In this document: in pieces, positions 8,508-17,347 of the stretch
Layout: each line of letters opens with the position of its first letter
Position numbering within the stretch: position 1 is the stretch's first letter
NCBI RefSeq assembly: GCF_000621785.1
Contig: NZ_KK211347.1
Location: 462,725 to 526,724, forward strand
Direction: 5' to 3'
Origin: Ruminococcus flavefaciens ND2009
GTDB lineage: Bacteria > Bacillota > Clostridia > Oscillospirales > Ruminococcaceae
DNA: 64,000 bases
Position numbers and translations under genes: made by a program
The notes under the pieces: generated by a model
What the model was told of the DNA's origin: nothing
What the model saw: only the letters and a program-made list of their open reading frames with translations
Database searches by the model: none

Positions 8508-10784
8508 ATGAAAAAAACACTGACCGCACTAATGACAGCAGCTCTTATGCTGGCGTCAACAGCACCAGTTCAGCTGACGGCAGCTGCCGCTGAGACCGAC
8601 CGCGACTCTGTCATAGGCACACTTCCCGAATGGACGCCCACAAACTTCGCAGAAGCAATGGCTCTTTACAATAAGCATGGAAAATGCTATATTGCTGATG
8701 ATTACATCTGCATGATGAGGATAGTACCTCACTTCATGAAGAATGATTACAAGTTCGGGGTATCGGGCAGCATGGCGAATATAAATACTCCCGCAAGCGC
8801 AGGTCAGCAGTTCTTTGAGCTTGAAATACCGCAGAAGCCTGATCCCGATGACATGGACGCGGTAAATGCTTATAATAAGTACTGTGACAGCATAGGTCTG
8901 TACTCCCACGATTACAGCTTCTTTGAGCACTGGCAGGACTGCAAGACACAGGATGCCTTTGAGGTGGAGATGTTCCGTGTGATGCCGGGCGAGGACCTGA
9001 CAGTCTTATGGCAGAACAAGAATAACATGAATGACGACGGTGAATACGTCACCACAAGGGAATACACCTTTGAAAACAAGGACGGCAATACTGTTGAGAC
9101 AGACATTTACAGCTGGCTCCCCGACAGTGTTCCCGAGTACGATGATTTTGTCATGAAATACGGTGAGGTCTCAGTTCACGATAACTATATCGCATACCGG
9201 ACCAGCTACAACCCCAGCGGAGGTGCTTCCGTGAGAATGGAGCAGAGCGGCGAGGGCAGGATAGAGGAGTTCATGGAGTCGCAGTGCGCCCTCTTTGAGC
9301 TTCAGCCCGTTGACGACACACCTATCTCCTCTATCTCCTCGGTTTTTGTCTATAAGCCCGTGGCTGACGGCATGGCAGATGTTGAGTGGAGGAGGGGCAG
9401 GGCATTCTCGGATACCGAGTCTGTTGTATCCACAACGGGAAAATTCGAGATAAAGGACAACTGTTCTGTTGTGCTCAACTGGTCTCCCCACAGAAAGATA
9501 AATACCCAGTTCTCTTTCATTGATGCAGTCACGGGAGAGCTCATAGACATTCCCGATGATGACAGCCGCAATATATATCTTCTTGCCACCACGCAAGGCG
9601 TACCTGCAACAAGCATGATATTTGATATCACAGCTAATCCCTGTATAGTAGATGATGACAATGCCTATTCGGAGTACTGGAGCTATTCCTTTGAATACGC
9701 TTCTCCTGCGGGTGCATATGAAATTAATGATATTGAGCTTACATCTGAGACACCGGAATACAGAGAAGTTGACGTCAAGCTGAAATGGAGACCCTTCGGC
9801 GATGTGAACGGTGACCACAGGCTTGCAGTTTCCGATCTGGTGCTTGTACAGAGATGGCTCACAGGAGCTTCCGATGCAGAGCTTAAATACTGGGAAGCCG
9901 CAGATTACTGCCGCGATAACTGCATAAATTCTCTCGATCTTCCCGGTATGAGACGAGCTGTGCTGAAAAGTCTTTCTATGCTCGTATGGCCAGAAAAGCT
10001 CTCTACCACCAATGGCGAATTTATAATAACAGGACCTGACAGAAAACTGTATGCAGGCCCCGGAACCGAGTATGAGGTATTGAAGACTGTGCCTAAGGGT
10101 ACCAATCTCACGGAGTACGGCTATGATCCGAATTCTCCCGATTGGGTATTTGCTGAGATAACAGATACTGAAAGAGGCTGGGTAAGAGTTAGCTGTGACG
10201 GCGAGAAGAATATAGAGTTTAAATATGAATTGATAGATAAGCCCGTTATTTACCTCTATCCTCAGGAGGAGACCGATGTTCACGTTGAGCTTGAGCTTAC
10301 CGAGTCCAGACTCTCCACCACATATCCCAGATACAACGGCGGCTGGGACGTTACAGCCTATCCCGACGGCTCCCTTCTCAACAAGGCTGACGGCACACAC
10401 CACAGATACCTTTTCTGGGACAGCGTGGACTGCACTACTAAGTTTGACCTGTCAAAGGGCTTCTGTGTGGCGGGAGAAGACACCGAGAGCTTCCTGAAGG
10501 AAAAGCTGACCTACATGGGACTTACCGAGGACGAGATGAACGAGTTCATCGTATACTGGCTTCCCAGAATGGAGCACAATGCGTATAATCTCATCACCTT
10601 CCAGGGTAAGGCATATACCGACACCGCTAAGCTGGACATAACACCTGCGCCCGACAGTATGCTCCGCGTCTTCATGGCGTACAGACCTCTTGAGGACTCC
10701 GTGGACATCGAGCCTCAGCAGCTTGAGACCTTTGAGAGAAAGGGCTTTGCAGTAGTTGAGTGGGGCGGAACAGAGCTCGGTTAA
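8508..10784 (+). CDS. Secreted protein: dockerin, SH3-like and KPVIYLYP domains
   Basis: This 758-residue protein begins with a signal peptide (MKKTLTALMTAALMLAST, cleavage likely near AAA-AE). Residues about 30-425 match no family I recognise. Residues about 430-488 are a type I dockerin (DVNGDHRLAVSDLVLVQRWL plus a degenerate second half). Residues about 500-565 are a bacterial SH3-like domain (KLYAGPGTEYEVLKTVPKG). Residues about 575-758 begin KPVIYLYPQEETDV, a domain I have seen in other bacterial secreted proteins without a defined function. The dockerin predicts docking to a cohesin on a scaffoldin; SH3-like modules often bind cell wall. A GGAGGG ribosome site precedes the ATG. No catalytic motif was found. 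Confidence 0.85.
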   Translation: MKKTLTALMTAALMLASTAPVQLTAAAAETDRDSVIGTLPEWTPTNFAEAMALYNKHGKCYIADDYICMMRIVPHFMKNDYKFGVSGSMANINTPASAGQQFFELEIPQKPDPDDMDAVNAYNKYCDSIGLYSHDYSFFEHWQDCKTQDAFEVEMFRVMPGEDLTVLWQNKNNMNDDGEYVTTREYTFENKDGNTVETDIYSWLPDSVPEYDDFVMKYGEVSVHDNYIAYRTSYNPSGGASVRMEQSGEGRIEEFMESQCALFELQPVDDTPISSISSVFVYKPVADGMADVEWRRGRAFSDTESVVSTTGKFEIKDNCSVVLNWSPHRKINTQFSFIDAVTGELIDIPDDDSRNIYLLATTQGVPATSMIFDITANPCIVDDDNAYSEYWSYSFEYASPAGAYEINDIELTSETPEYREVDVKLKWRPFGDVNGDHRLAVSDLVLVQRWLTGASDAELKYWEAADYCRDNCINSLDLPGMRRAVLKSLSMLVWPEKLSTTNGEFIITGPDRKLYAGPGTEYEVLKTVPKGTNLTEYGYDPNSPDWVFAEITDTERGWVRVSCDGEKNIEFKYELIDKPVIYLYPQEETDVHVELELTESRLSTTYPRYNGGWDVTAYPDGSLLNKADGTHHRYLFWDSVDCTTKFDLSKGFCVAGEDTESFLKEKLTYMGLTEDEMNEFIVYWLPRMEHNAYNLITFQGKAYTDTAKLDITPAPDSMLRVFMAYRPLEDSVDIEPQQLETFERKGFAVVEWGGTELG

Positions 10785-10807
10785 GAATACAGAATTTAAA
10801 AAGCATA

Positions 10808-10846
10808 TCGGTGGAAGAGCCAAAAGGTTCTTCCGCCGGTTTTTTA
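10808..10846 (+). terminator. Terminator after the dockerin/SH3 gene
   Basis: A long hairpin (CGGTGGAAGA paired with TCTTCCGCCG, one G-T pair) is followed by a run of six T. Confidence 0.8.
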
Positions 10847-10870
10847 TGATTATACCGTGCTGTAAGTTTT

Positions 10871-11062
10871 TTATGTATCGGCGTTTTTCCCGAGATGAGC
10901 CCGTTTGCCTAATTCAAGCATAGCCGTACAGAAATCCCGCTGCTGTGTCAACACTGTATGATACGGGTCGCCCTCACGGATACGCATAGTGCGTCTGATC
11001 TCCTTTGGAATGACGACTCTGCCGAGGTCGTCTATACGTCTTACAATACCTGTTGCTTTCAT
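10871..11062 (-). CDS. Short AbrB/SpoVT-type DNA-binding protein, C-terminus aberrant
   Basis: The first 33 residues (MKATGIVRRIDDLGRVVIPK, then EIRRTMRIREGDP) are a canonical SpoVT-AbrB swapped-hairpin start. The family then continues with a segment like LEIF-DREGEVILKKY; here it is replaced by an unrelated tail of about 30 residues. At 63 residues the protein is shorter than typical members, and the second half of the DNA-binding fold seems missing. This is probably a truncated or degenerating copy, though a short functional form cannot be excluded. A GGAGG ribosome site precedes the ATG, and an inverted repeat overlaps that site. Confidence 0.7.
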   Translation of the reverse strand: MKATGIVRRIDDLGRVVIPKEIRRTMRIREGDPYHTVLTQQRDFCTAMLELGKRAHLGKNADT

Positions 11063-11072
11063 AATAATACCT

Positions 11073-11092
11073 CCGCAAAAAAATATTTGCGG
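11073..11092. promoter_or_regulatory. Inverted repeat overlapping the AbrB-like ribosome site
   Basis: CCGCAAA and TTTGCGG (7 bp, 6-bp gap) lie just upstream of the AbrB-like start and include part of its ribosome site. It could be an operator or a translation-masking hairpin. Confidence 0.45.
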
Positions 11093-11237
11093 TAATATTA
11101 TCTGCGGAAAGAGACTGATTATTCTGCAAAAGCATTAAAGATGTTATCAAATATTAGTTTTATCGTGTCTGATACTGTTTTTTCGTCATTCGGCAGCAAC
11201 GGACATATCAGACCTGTCAAAGCTTTTCCGTAAGGAC

Positions 11238-11280
11238 AAAAAGCTCCCCGAAGCAGCTGAATATGCTTCGGGGAGCTTTT
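11238..11280 (-). terminator. Terminator after the polysaccharide polymerase gene
   Basis: AAAAGCTCCCCGAAGCA and its exact complement form a 17-bp stem with a 9-nt loop; on the minus strand it ends in a T run. Confidence 0.85.
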
Positions 11281-11292
11281 ATTTTTCACGTT

Positions 11293-12663
11293 TTATGCCT
11301 TCTTAGCCTTTTTTTCTTTTTTGTATCCGAGCCAGCGCTGGTGCTTCTTGGTAAGGCACATACCAAGTGTTATCCAGAAATAAGGAGCTACGTTGACTAC
11401 GCTGCTGTTGAACAGTGCCTGTGTGGTATAGCCGAAGAACATTCCCAGGAGTATCCATTCGATGATCCTGTCCTCATCCTTTTCGGCGTGAATGACGGTG
11501 CGTACACCGGTGACTGCGCCGTGAATGAGGAGGGTGAGATAAGCGATAAGCTGGAAAGCACCCTGTGTTACAAGGTAGTGGATATACTCGTTGTGACCCT
11601 TGCCCTGTGTCAGCGGAGGCTCATGGTCGGGGTCAAGGTAGAACACGTCCCTGTAATTATCGAGACCTATGCCCAGCGGCCAGTACTTCGGAACGGATTC
11701 CAGTCCGTATTTCCAGATATAGCCTCTGTTGGAGCCCACTGATCTTGCATTATGGCTTGAGATCTCGTTGCTTGTCATCTGAATTTTATCCACTATTTTT
11801 CCGCAGACTATTATCACAAATGCGATAACCGCTGCCATGCCCACTGCAAGCAGAGCGAGACGCTTTGTGACGCTGCGGAGTTTATCCTTGTCGTAGCCCT
11901 TGCGCTTCATAACGATCAGGGAGACTACAAGGAAGAAGAGATAACCGGCTGTGCCGACCCATGCAAGACGTGCCTCGGCAGAAAGCAGAGTGTAGAAGCA
12001 GAGCATTGAAATGGCGTACATAATGTTTCGCGTAGCCTTGCTTTTTGTGAAAAGGTATATGCCCGAGGTGCAGGCAAACAGCAGTACGCTGAGACCGCCG
12101 TACCAGTTGCTGTGCTGGAGAAGGCCATAGCTTCTTTTTCTCTCCATAGTGATGACCGAGTCATAGAATGCCTCAATGTTGTAAATACCCACGGTCTGTA
12201 GGGCAGCTGCACTGGTCTGTATCAGGGTAACGAAAACGAAGGCTTTGAGTAGGTTCTTTCTGAGCTTGCTGTCCTCGATCATGGTGCCCGCAAACATAAG
12301 CGAAAAGTATCCGAAGAAGCTGGAAAGAAGTTCGTCATAGTAGAAACCGCCGAATGTGGCTTCCTTGTTCTGTGTAAAGACCGCAGAAAGTATGGAGATT
12401 ATCAGCATAGCAAAGAACAGCAGGTCTGACAGATAGATCTTTATGCCCTTATGCTTCAGAAAGTGAGTGAAGATCGAAAAAACTCCCAGGTATCCTGCCA
12501 TCTCTATTATGACAGGCTGACTTGTGAACCTGTTTGAATGCAGCTCATCAAATATTTCCGTTATGGGCAGAGAGATCATTACGGTCATGATCATGCCGTA
12601 AAAGAACCTTTCCGACGTTATAAGCTCGAGAAATCTTGAGATACGCGCTTTTGTTTCCTGCAT
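11293..12663 (-). CDS. O-antigen ligase/polymerase-like membrane protein
   Basis: This 456-residue protein is built of about ten hydrophobic segments with a large hydrophilic loop at about residues 285-365 (SHNARSVGSNRGYIWKYGLE, later GLDNYRDVF and GHNEYIHYLVTQG). That layout and the N-E-Y-x-H motif are typical of the Wzy_C/O-antigen ligase superfamily, which polymerises or transfers undecaprenyl-linked glycans outside the membrane. The C-terminus is Lys-rich and cytoplasmic. It lies divergently from the glycosyltransferase run at 12895-16171, so it likely acts on the same polymer. GAGGGA precedes the ATG. Confidence 0.8.
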   Translation of the reverse strand: MQETKARISRFLELITSERFFYGMIMTVMISLPITEIFDELHSNRFTSQPVIIEMAGYLGVFSIFTHFLKHKGIKIYLSDLLFFAMLIISILSAVFTQNKEATFGGFYYDELLSSFFGYFSLMFAGTMIEDSKLRKNLLKAFVFVTLIQTSAAALQTVGIYNIEAFYDSVITMERKRSYGLLQHSNWYGGLSVLLFACTSGIYLFTKSKATRNIMYAISMLCFYTLLSAEARLAWVGTAGYLFFLVVSLIVMKRKGYDKDKLRSVTKRLALLAVGMAAVIAFVIIVCGKIVDKIQMTSNEISSHNARSVGSNRGYIWKYGLESVPKYWPLGIGLDNYRDVFYLDPDHEPPLTQGKGHNEYIHYLVTQGAFQLIAYLTLLIHGAVTGVRTVIHAEKDEDRIIEWILLGMFFGYTTQALFNSSVVNVAPYFWITLGMCLTKKHQRWLGYKKEKKAKKA

Positions 12664-12758
12664 ATTATTCCCTCTTTTTTATGTTCGGTCGGCTGTTTTT
12701 AGGTAAGTTCAGCCTGACAGAACAGATTTTTATTGCACTTATATGAATTGTCTAATAG

Positions 12759-12787
12759 ATTGTACCATATTTCACATAATATGTCAA
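12759..12787 (-). promoter_or_regulatory. Promoter of the polymerase gene
   Basis: Minus-strand TTGACA (12787-12782) and TACAAT (12764-12759), 17-bp spacer. Confidence 0.75.
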
Positions 12788-12837
12788 TGGCAGGCGTAAT
12801 GCCGGGGAAAACAACTGGCGGGAAAGCTTTTTTACAG

Positions 12838-12867
12838 TTGACACGGGCAGCAGTATTGAGATATAAT
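12838..12867 (+). promoter_or_regulatory. Promoter of the glycosyltransferase operon
   Basis: TTGACA (12838-12843) and TATAAT (12862-12867), 18-bp spacer, upstream of the GTG at 12895. Confidence 0.75.
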
Positions 12868-12894
12868 ATAAGAAATAAAAAAGGAGGGCTGAAC

Positions 12895-14145
12895 GTGGCG
12901 GTGGGAGAGAATTCACAGAAAATACAGCATATCTTCATTATCGGCAGCAAGTCCATCGGTCAGTACGGAGGCTATGAGACCTTTGTGGACAAGCTCAGTG
13001 AGCAGCATAAGGACTGCGGAGATATAATGTATCATATAGCCTGCAAGGCAAACGGCAGCGGCTCAATGGACGAGACAAAGCTTGAGGGCGTCAGCGGAGT
13101 ACACAGATGCGGCAGGGTAACAGAGTTTAAGTATAACAATGCTCATGTTTTTAAGCTGCCTGTGCCGGAGATAGGCTCAGCAGCAGCGATATATTACGAT
13201 GTGGCTGCGCTCAGGTACAGCATAGGATATTGCAGGAAGCATCGCATAAGCCATCCCATATTCTATATACTTGCCTGTAGGATAGGTCCTGTCATGGGCT
13301 TTTTCAGAAGGGCAGTCCGTTCTGTGGGCGGCAGGCTGTACATCAATCCCGACGGACATGAGTGGAAGCGTGCAAAATGGAGCCCCATGGTACGCAGATA
13401 CTGGAAGCTTTCTGAAAAGCTCATGGTGAAAAACGCGGATCTTGTGGTGTGCGATTCCCTCAATATCGAGAAATACATACGAAAGACCTACTCTGTGTAT
13501 TCTCCGGAGACAACCTATATCGCCTATGGTGCTGACACCCGTCCCGGCAGTCTCAGTGATGACGATAAACAGCTCCTTGACTGGTACAGTGCTCAGGGGA
13601 CTGAGAAGAACGGATATTATCTGGTCGTGGGCAGATTCGTTCCCGAGAACAATTATGAGACCATGATAAGAGAGTTCATGAGCAGCCATTCAGAGCGAAA
13701 GCTGATATTCATAACCAATACCGATGAAAGGTTCATGGCAGAGCTGGAGAACAGGCTCCATTTCAGCCGTGACAGCAGGATAGTCTTTGCGGGAACGGTA
13801 TATGACAAGGAGCTGCTGAAAAAGCTCCGCGAGAACGCTTACGGCTATATCCACGGACATGAGGTGGGAGGCACCAACCCCAGCCTTGTAGAGGCTCTCG
13901 GGTATACCAAGCTGAACCTGCTTCTGGGAGTGGGGTTCAACAGGGAGGTGGCTCTTGGAGCAGCGCTTTACTGGAAAAAGGACAGGGGAGACCTTGCGGC
14001 GCTAATAGACAGGGCGGACAGGCTCTCCCCCGAAAAGGTGGAGCTCCTTGGCAGAAAGGCTAAGGAGCGTGTAAGGACTGCCTACAGCTGGAAATTTATC
14101 GGAGATGAATACATGAAGCTGTGGAGAAACAGCGGGCAGAGGTGA
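12895..14145 (+). CDS. Glycosyltransferase with DUF1972 (rhamnosyltransferase-like)
   Basis: This 416-residue protein starts with the DUF1972 signature (IIGSKSIGQYGGYETFVDKL), known from capsular beta-1,4-rhamnosyltransferases of the Cps2T/WchF type. It continues with a GT4-type donor lobe (YYLVVGRFVPENNYETMIRE; HGHEVGGTNPSLVEALGYTK). It should transfer a nucleotide-activated sugar to a lipid-linked glycan in the cytoplasm. GTG 12895 is the start because AAGGAGGG lies 6 bp upstream; an in-frame ATG at 12733 is upstream of the promoter. It is first of three closely packed glycosyltransferase genes (gap of 4 bp to the next). The actual sugar is inferred from family only. Confidence 0.85.
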   Translation: MAVGENSQKIQHIFIIGSKSIGQYGGYETFVDKLSEQHKDCGDIMYHIACKANGSGSMDETKLEGVSGVHRCGRVTEFKYNNAHVFKLPVPEIGSAAAIYYDVAALRYSIGYCRKHRISHPIFYILACRIGPVMGFFRRAVRSVGGRLYINPDGHEWKRAKWSPMVRRYWKLSEKLMVKNADLVVCDSLNIEKYIRKTYSVYSPETTYIAYGADTRPGSLSDDDKQLLDWYSAQGTEKNGYYLVVGRFVPENNYETMIREFMSSHSERKLIFITNTDERFMAELENRLHFSRDSRIVFAGTVYDKELLKKLRENAYGYIHGHEVGGTNPSLVEALGYTKLNLLLGVGFNREVALGAALYWKKDRGDLAALIDRADRLSPEKVELLGRKAKERVRTAYSWKFIGDEYMKLWRNSGQR

Positions 14146-14149
14146 TAGT

Positions 14150-15256
14150 ATGAGGATAGGCATCGACGGACATATGCTGGGAGACCATTCGGGCGGAAAC
14201 GAAAGCTATAATACCAATATACTGAGAAATATGAAGGTTGACCGCAGGGACAGGGTATTTCTCTTTGTCAGGAAGGACGCAGAGATAGAAAAATGCCTTG
14301 AGGATAAGTTCACCATCGTCAGGTTCAGGAGCAGCAGTCCTTTTGTGAGAAACTTTGTGGAGCTCACCCTGCTGTGCCGGAAGTACAGACTGGATGTGCT
14401 GCATACGCAGTATTTCATTCCCTTCATCAGACCTTGCAGGACCGTCGTTACCATATTTGATATATGCTTTGAGCATTACAGGAATATCTTCACCCGTAAG
14501 GAATATATAAGGCAGAAGCTTCTGATACATTATGCCGCAAAAAAAGCCGATGCAATAGTTACCTGTTCAAAGTATTCTGCAATGGATATAGGAAAGTGCT
14601 ATGGAATTGATAAAAGGAAGATAACAGTGGCATATGCAGCTGCGGACAGCTGTTTCAGGAAGCTGAGCAGTATGGAACTGAATGAAAAGGAGCTTAGAGA
14701 ACGCTTTGCCATAGGTGATTCTGACTATATCCTGTCAGTAGGAAATCTTCAGCCGCGAAAAAACCTTCCGAGACTGATAAGAGCTTTCAGCGCCCTCAAG
14801 AACAAGAAGCTGTTGAGGGACGAAAAGCTTGTGATAGTGGGGAAGAAAGCGTGGCTTTATGAGAATATCATCAGGGAGGCTGGCGGAGAGAACAGAGACA
14901 TAATTTTTACAGACTACGTTGAGACTGACGATCTTGTGAGACTGTATAACGGAGCTTCCTGCTTCGTTTATCCCTCAATATATGAGGGGTTCGGTATGCC
15001 TCCGCTTGAGGCTATGGCCTGCGGAACTGCAGCCGCAGTTTCAGACTCATCGTCACTTCCCGAGGTGGCAGGAAGAGCAGGACTCTATTTCGATCCGTAC
15101 AAGGTCAGTGAGATCGGCGGAGCTATAATGAAGCTGATGAAAAATGAGGACATCCGCAGGAAATGTATAGACGGCGGACTTGAAAGGAACAGAAAATTCA
15201 GTTGGGTAGATTCTGCCACAAGGATCATGAAAGTATATAAGAAGTTTGAAGGATAG
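14150..15256 (+). CDS. Glycosyltransferase family 4
   Basis: This 368-residue GT-B enzyme carries SVGNLQPRKNLPRLIRAF at the start of the donor lobe and PSIYEGFGMPPLEAMACGTA, the classical EX7E region of family 4. The N-terminal IGIDGHMLGDHSGGNESYNT is the acceptor-lobe Gly-rich loop. The ATG lies 4 bp after the previous stop, with AGAGGTGA as ribosome site, so it is translationally linked to the DUF1972 enzyme. It should add one sugar to the same surface glycan; donor unknown. Similar enzymes include mannosyl- and rhamnosyltransferases. Confidence 0.88.
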   Translation: MRIGIDGHMLGDHSGGNESYNTNILRNMKVDRRDRVFLFVRKDAEIEKCLEDKFTIVRFRSSSPFVRNFVELTLLCRKYRLDVLHTQYFIPFIRPCRTVVTIFDICFEHYRNIFTRKEYIRQKLLIHYAAKKADAIVTCSKYSAMDIGKCYGIDKRKITVAYAAADSCFRKLSSMELNEKELRERFAIGDSDYILSVGNLQPRKNLPRLIRAFSALKNKKLLRDEKLVIVGKKAWLYENIIREAGGENRDIIFTDYVETDDLVRLYNGASCFVYPSIYEGFGMPPLEAMACGTAAAVSDSSSLPEVAGRAGLYFDPYKVSEIGGAIMKLMKNEDIRRKCIDGGLERNRKFSWVDSATRIMKVYKKFEG

Positions 15257-15265
15257 GTGTGGGAT

Positions 15266-16171
15266 ATGAGAGAAAAGCACAGCGCGGTTATCCTGAATTA
15301 TAATGATTACAGTTCCTGTGAGAAGCTTATCCGACAGATAGTCGGATATCGCTGTATAGATTCTGTGGTGGTTGTGGATAACTGCTCACAGGACGGCTCA
15401 GGTGAAAAGCTGAAGAAGCTTGCCGGGGAATCCGAAAAGATACACTACATCGCAGCAGAGAAAAACGGCGGCTACTCCAGAGGCAACAATCTTGGCTGCT
15501 TTTACGCTGCTGATGAGCTGGGAGCAGACTATATTACCATAGTCAATCCTGATGTATGCTTTTCAGAGAAGACCATGGAGATGGTGCTTACTGCATTCCG
15601 CAGGGACAGGAGCGGCAAGCTTGGAGCTGCTGCGCCTTATATGAGATGCCGTTCGGATGTGGATCTGCCGTCAGCATGGAGACAGCCCGACTATGTTGAC
15701 TGTATATTATCGGAGCTTATCATCGCAAGAAGACTTATTGGCGACAGAACGAGATACCCTTTGGCTATAATGAATAAAAGAGCGGTAAAGGTGGATGTGC
15801 TGGCAGGCTCCATGATTACAGTCAGAACCTCGGCTTTCAGAGAGGTCGGCGGATTTGATGAAAACACCTTTCTGTATTATGAGGAGAATATACTGGCAAA
15901 GAGACTCAGAGAAAACGGATATTTCAGCCTGCTGCTGCCCTGTGTGCAGTACGATCACTTCCATTCGGTCAGCATTGACAGGACTTATAAGAGTGTAAGA
16001 GCAAAATTCAGGCTTGCTTATAAAAGCCGTAAATACTATGTCAGGAGCTGCCTCGGAGCAAACTGGCCTGAGCTTCTTTTGCTGTATTTAGCATACGTTA
16101 TCGGCACTAACGATTATATCATAGCCGATAAACTAAGAAAGTTCATAAAACGCCGCAGAGAAAAGAGTTGA
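15266..16171 (+). CDS. Glycosyltransferase family 2 (rhamnosyltransferase-like)
   Basis: This 301-residue GT-A enzyme shows AVILNYNDY, VVVDNCSQDGS, NGGYSRGNNLG and ITIVNPDV (the DxD-equivalent region), then VDVLAGSMITVRTSAFREVG and FLYYEENILAKRL, all typical of the GT2 rhamnosyltransferase-like group. I prefer ATG 15266 to the GTG at 15257 because GGATAGGTGTGGG lies at a good distance before it. It is third in the glycosyltransferase operon, 9 bp after the previous stop. A basic C-terminus with a weak hydrophobic patch may touch the membrane. Confidence 0.87.
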   Translation: MREKHSAVILNYNDYSSCEKLIRQIVGYRCIDSVVVVDNCSQDGSGEKLKKLAGESEKIHYIAAEKNGGYSRGNNLGCFYAADELGADYITIVNPDVCFSEKTMEMVLTAFRRDRSGKLGAAAPYMRCRSDVDLPSAWRQPDYVDCILSELIIARRLIGDRTRYPLAIMNKRAVKVDVLAGSMITVRTSAFREVGGFDENTFLYYEENILAKRLRENGYFSLLLPCVQYDHFHSVSIDRTYKSVRAKFRLAYKSRKYYVRSCLGANWPELLLLYLAYVIGTNDYIIADKLRKFIKRRREKS

Positions 16172-16196
16172 TTTTCGCTTCTTCTTGGTGTATAAT
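16168..16196 (+). promoter_or_regulatory. Promoter of galE
   Basis: TTGATT (16168-16173) and TATAAT (16191-16196), 17-bp spacer; it overlaps the end of the preceding glycosyltransferase gene. Confidence 0.7.
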
Positions 16197-16254
16197 AAAT
16201 CTGATGCAGACTGATCTGTGATGAAGAATGATCGGTCGGGAAAGGAATAATAAC

Positions 16255-17277
16255 ATGGCTACGATATTACTCGCGGGCGGAGCAGGCTACATAGGCTCTC
16301 ATACCGCTGTTGAACTTCTTGAGTCGGGATACGATGTAGTGGTTGCGGACAATTTCGCCAACAGCTCTCCCGAGGCGATACGCAGAGTTGAAAAAATAAC
16401 AGGCAAGACCGTAAAGCTTTACGAACTGGATATAAAGGACGGCGAGAAGCTTGCACAGGTCTTCAGAGAGAACAAGATCGACGCTGTGATACATTTTGCA
16501 GGTCTCAAGGCTGTGGGAGAGTCCGTGGCAAAGCCTGTAATGTACTACAGGAACAACATCGACACTACTCTTTCTCTTCTTGAGAATATGAACGAGTTCG
16601 GCGTGAAGAACATTCTCTTCTCCTCAAGTGCAACTGTTTACGGAGAAGAGAACCCCGTTCCCTATACCGAGGAGATGCAGCGCGGAGTCTGCACCAATCC
16701 CTACGGCTGGACCAAGGCTATGATGGAGCAGATATTCGAGGACGCCGCAAAGGCTGACAAGGACCTCTCTGTGGTGCTGCTGAGATACTTCAATCCCATC
16801 GGTGCGCATGAGTCGGGAATGATAGGCGAGGATCCCCGTGGTATTCCCAACAACCTTATGCCCTATGTGTCACAGGTAGCTGTGGGCAAGAGGGAGTGCC
16901 TGACTATATTCGGAAACGATTATCCGACTCCCGACGGCACCTGCACAAGAGACTACATCCATGTAGTTGATCTTGCAAAGGGACACGTCAAGGCTATCGA
17001 CTATATCCTCAGCCACAATGGTGTTGAGATATTCAATCTCGGCACAGGCAAGCCATACAGTGTTACCGAGATAGTGGAGACCTTTGAGCGCGTCAATGGC
17101 ATAAAGGTGAATCACGTTTACGGTGCAAGACGTCCCGGAGACCTTGCGGAGTGCTACGCCAATGCGGACAGGGCTCTGAGAGTTCTTGGCTGGAAGACCG
17201 AGAAGACACTTGAGGATATGTGCCGCGACTCATGGAACTGGCAGAAGAACAATCCCGACGGCTACAATAAAAAATAA
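16255..17277 (+). CDS. galE: UDP-glucose 4-epimerase
   Basis: This 340-residue short-chain dehydrogenase-fold enzyme interconverts UDP-glucose and UDP-galactose. It has the NAD-binding GGAGYIG loop (residues 8-14), SSSATVYG with the catalytic Ser, and the YxxxK pair at Tyr150 and Lys154 (NPYGWTK). Length and motifs match GalE throughout. ATG 16255 is used because AAAGGA precedes it and the Rossmann strand starts right after. It follows the glycosyltransferase operon but has its own promoter, and supplies galactose (or GalNAc) donors for the polymer as well as Leloir metabolism. Confidence 0.95.
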   Translation: MATILLAGGAGYIGSHTAVELLESGYDVVVADNFANSSPEAIRRVEKITGKTVKLYELDIKDGEKLAQVFRENKIDAVIHFAGLKAVGESVAKPVMYYRNNIDTTLSLLENMNEFGVKNILFSSSATVYGEENPVPYTEEMQRGVCTNPYGWTKAMMEQIFEDAAKADKDLSVVLLRYFNPIGAHESGMIGEDPRGIPNNLMPYVSQVAVGKRECLTIFGNDYPTPDGTCTRDYIHVVDLAKGHVKAIDYILSHNGVEIFNLGTGKPYSVTEIVETFERVNGIKVNHVYGARRPGDLAECYANADRALRVLGWKTEKTLEDMCRDSWNWQKNNPDGYNKK

Positions 17278-17299
17278 GAGCAGGAACATCTGAAAACAA

Positions 17300-17334
17300 G
17301 CCCCGAAGTCTTATGGCTTCGGGGCATTTTATTT
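17300..17334 (+). terminator. Terminator after galE
   Basis: GCCCCGAAG and CTTCGGGGC form a 9-bp stem with an 8-nt loop followed by ATTTTATTT. Confidence 0.85.
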
Positions 17335-17347
17335 ATAAAGGTAAGAT

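Noticed and set aside
9171-10403. 410-codon minus-strand frame
   Set aside because: Antisense to the dockerin/SH3 gene, which has a signal peptide, promoter and ribosome site; the antisense product has no recognisable domain.
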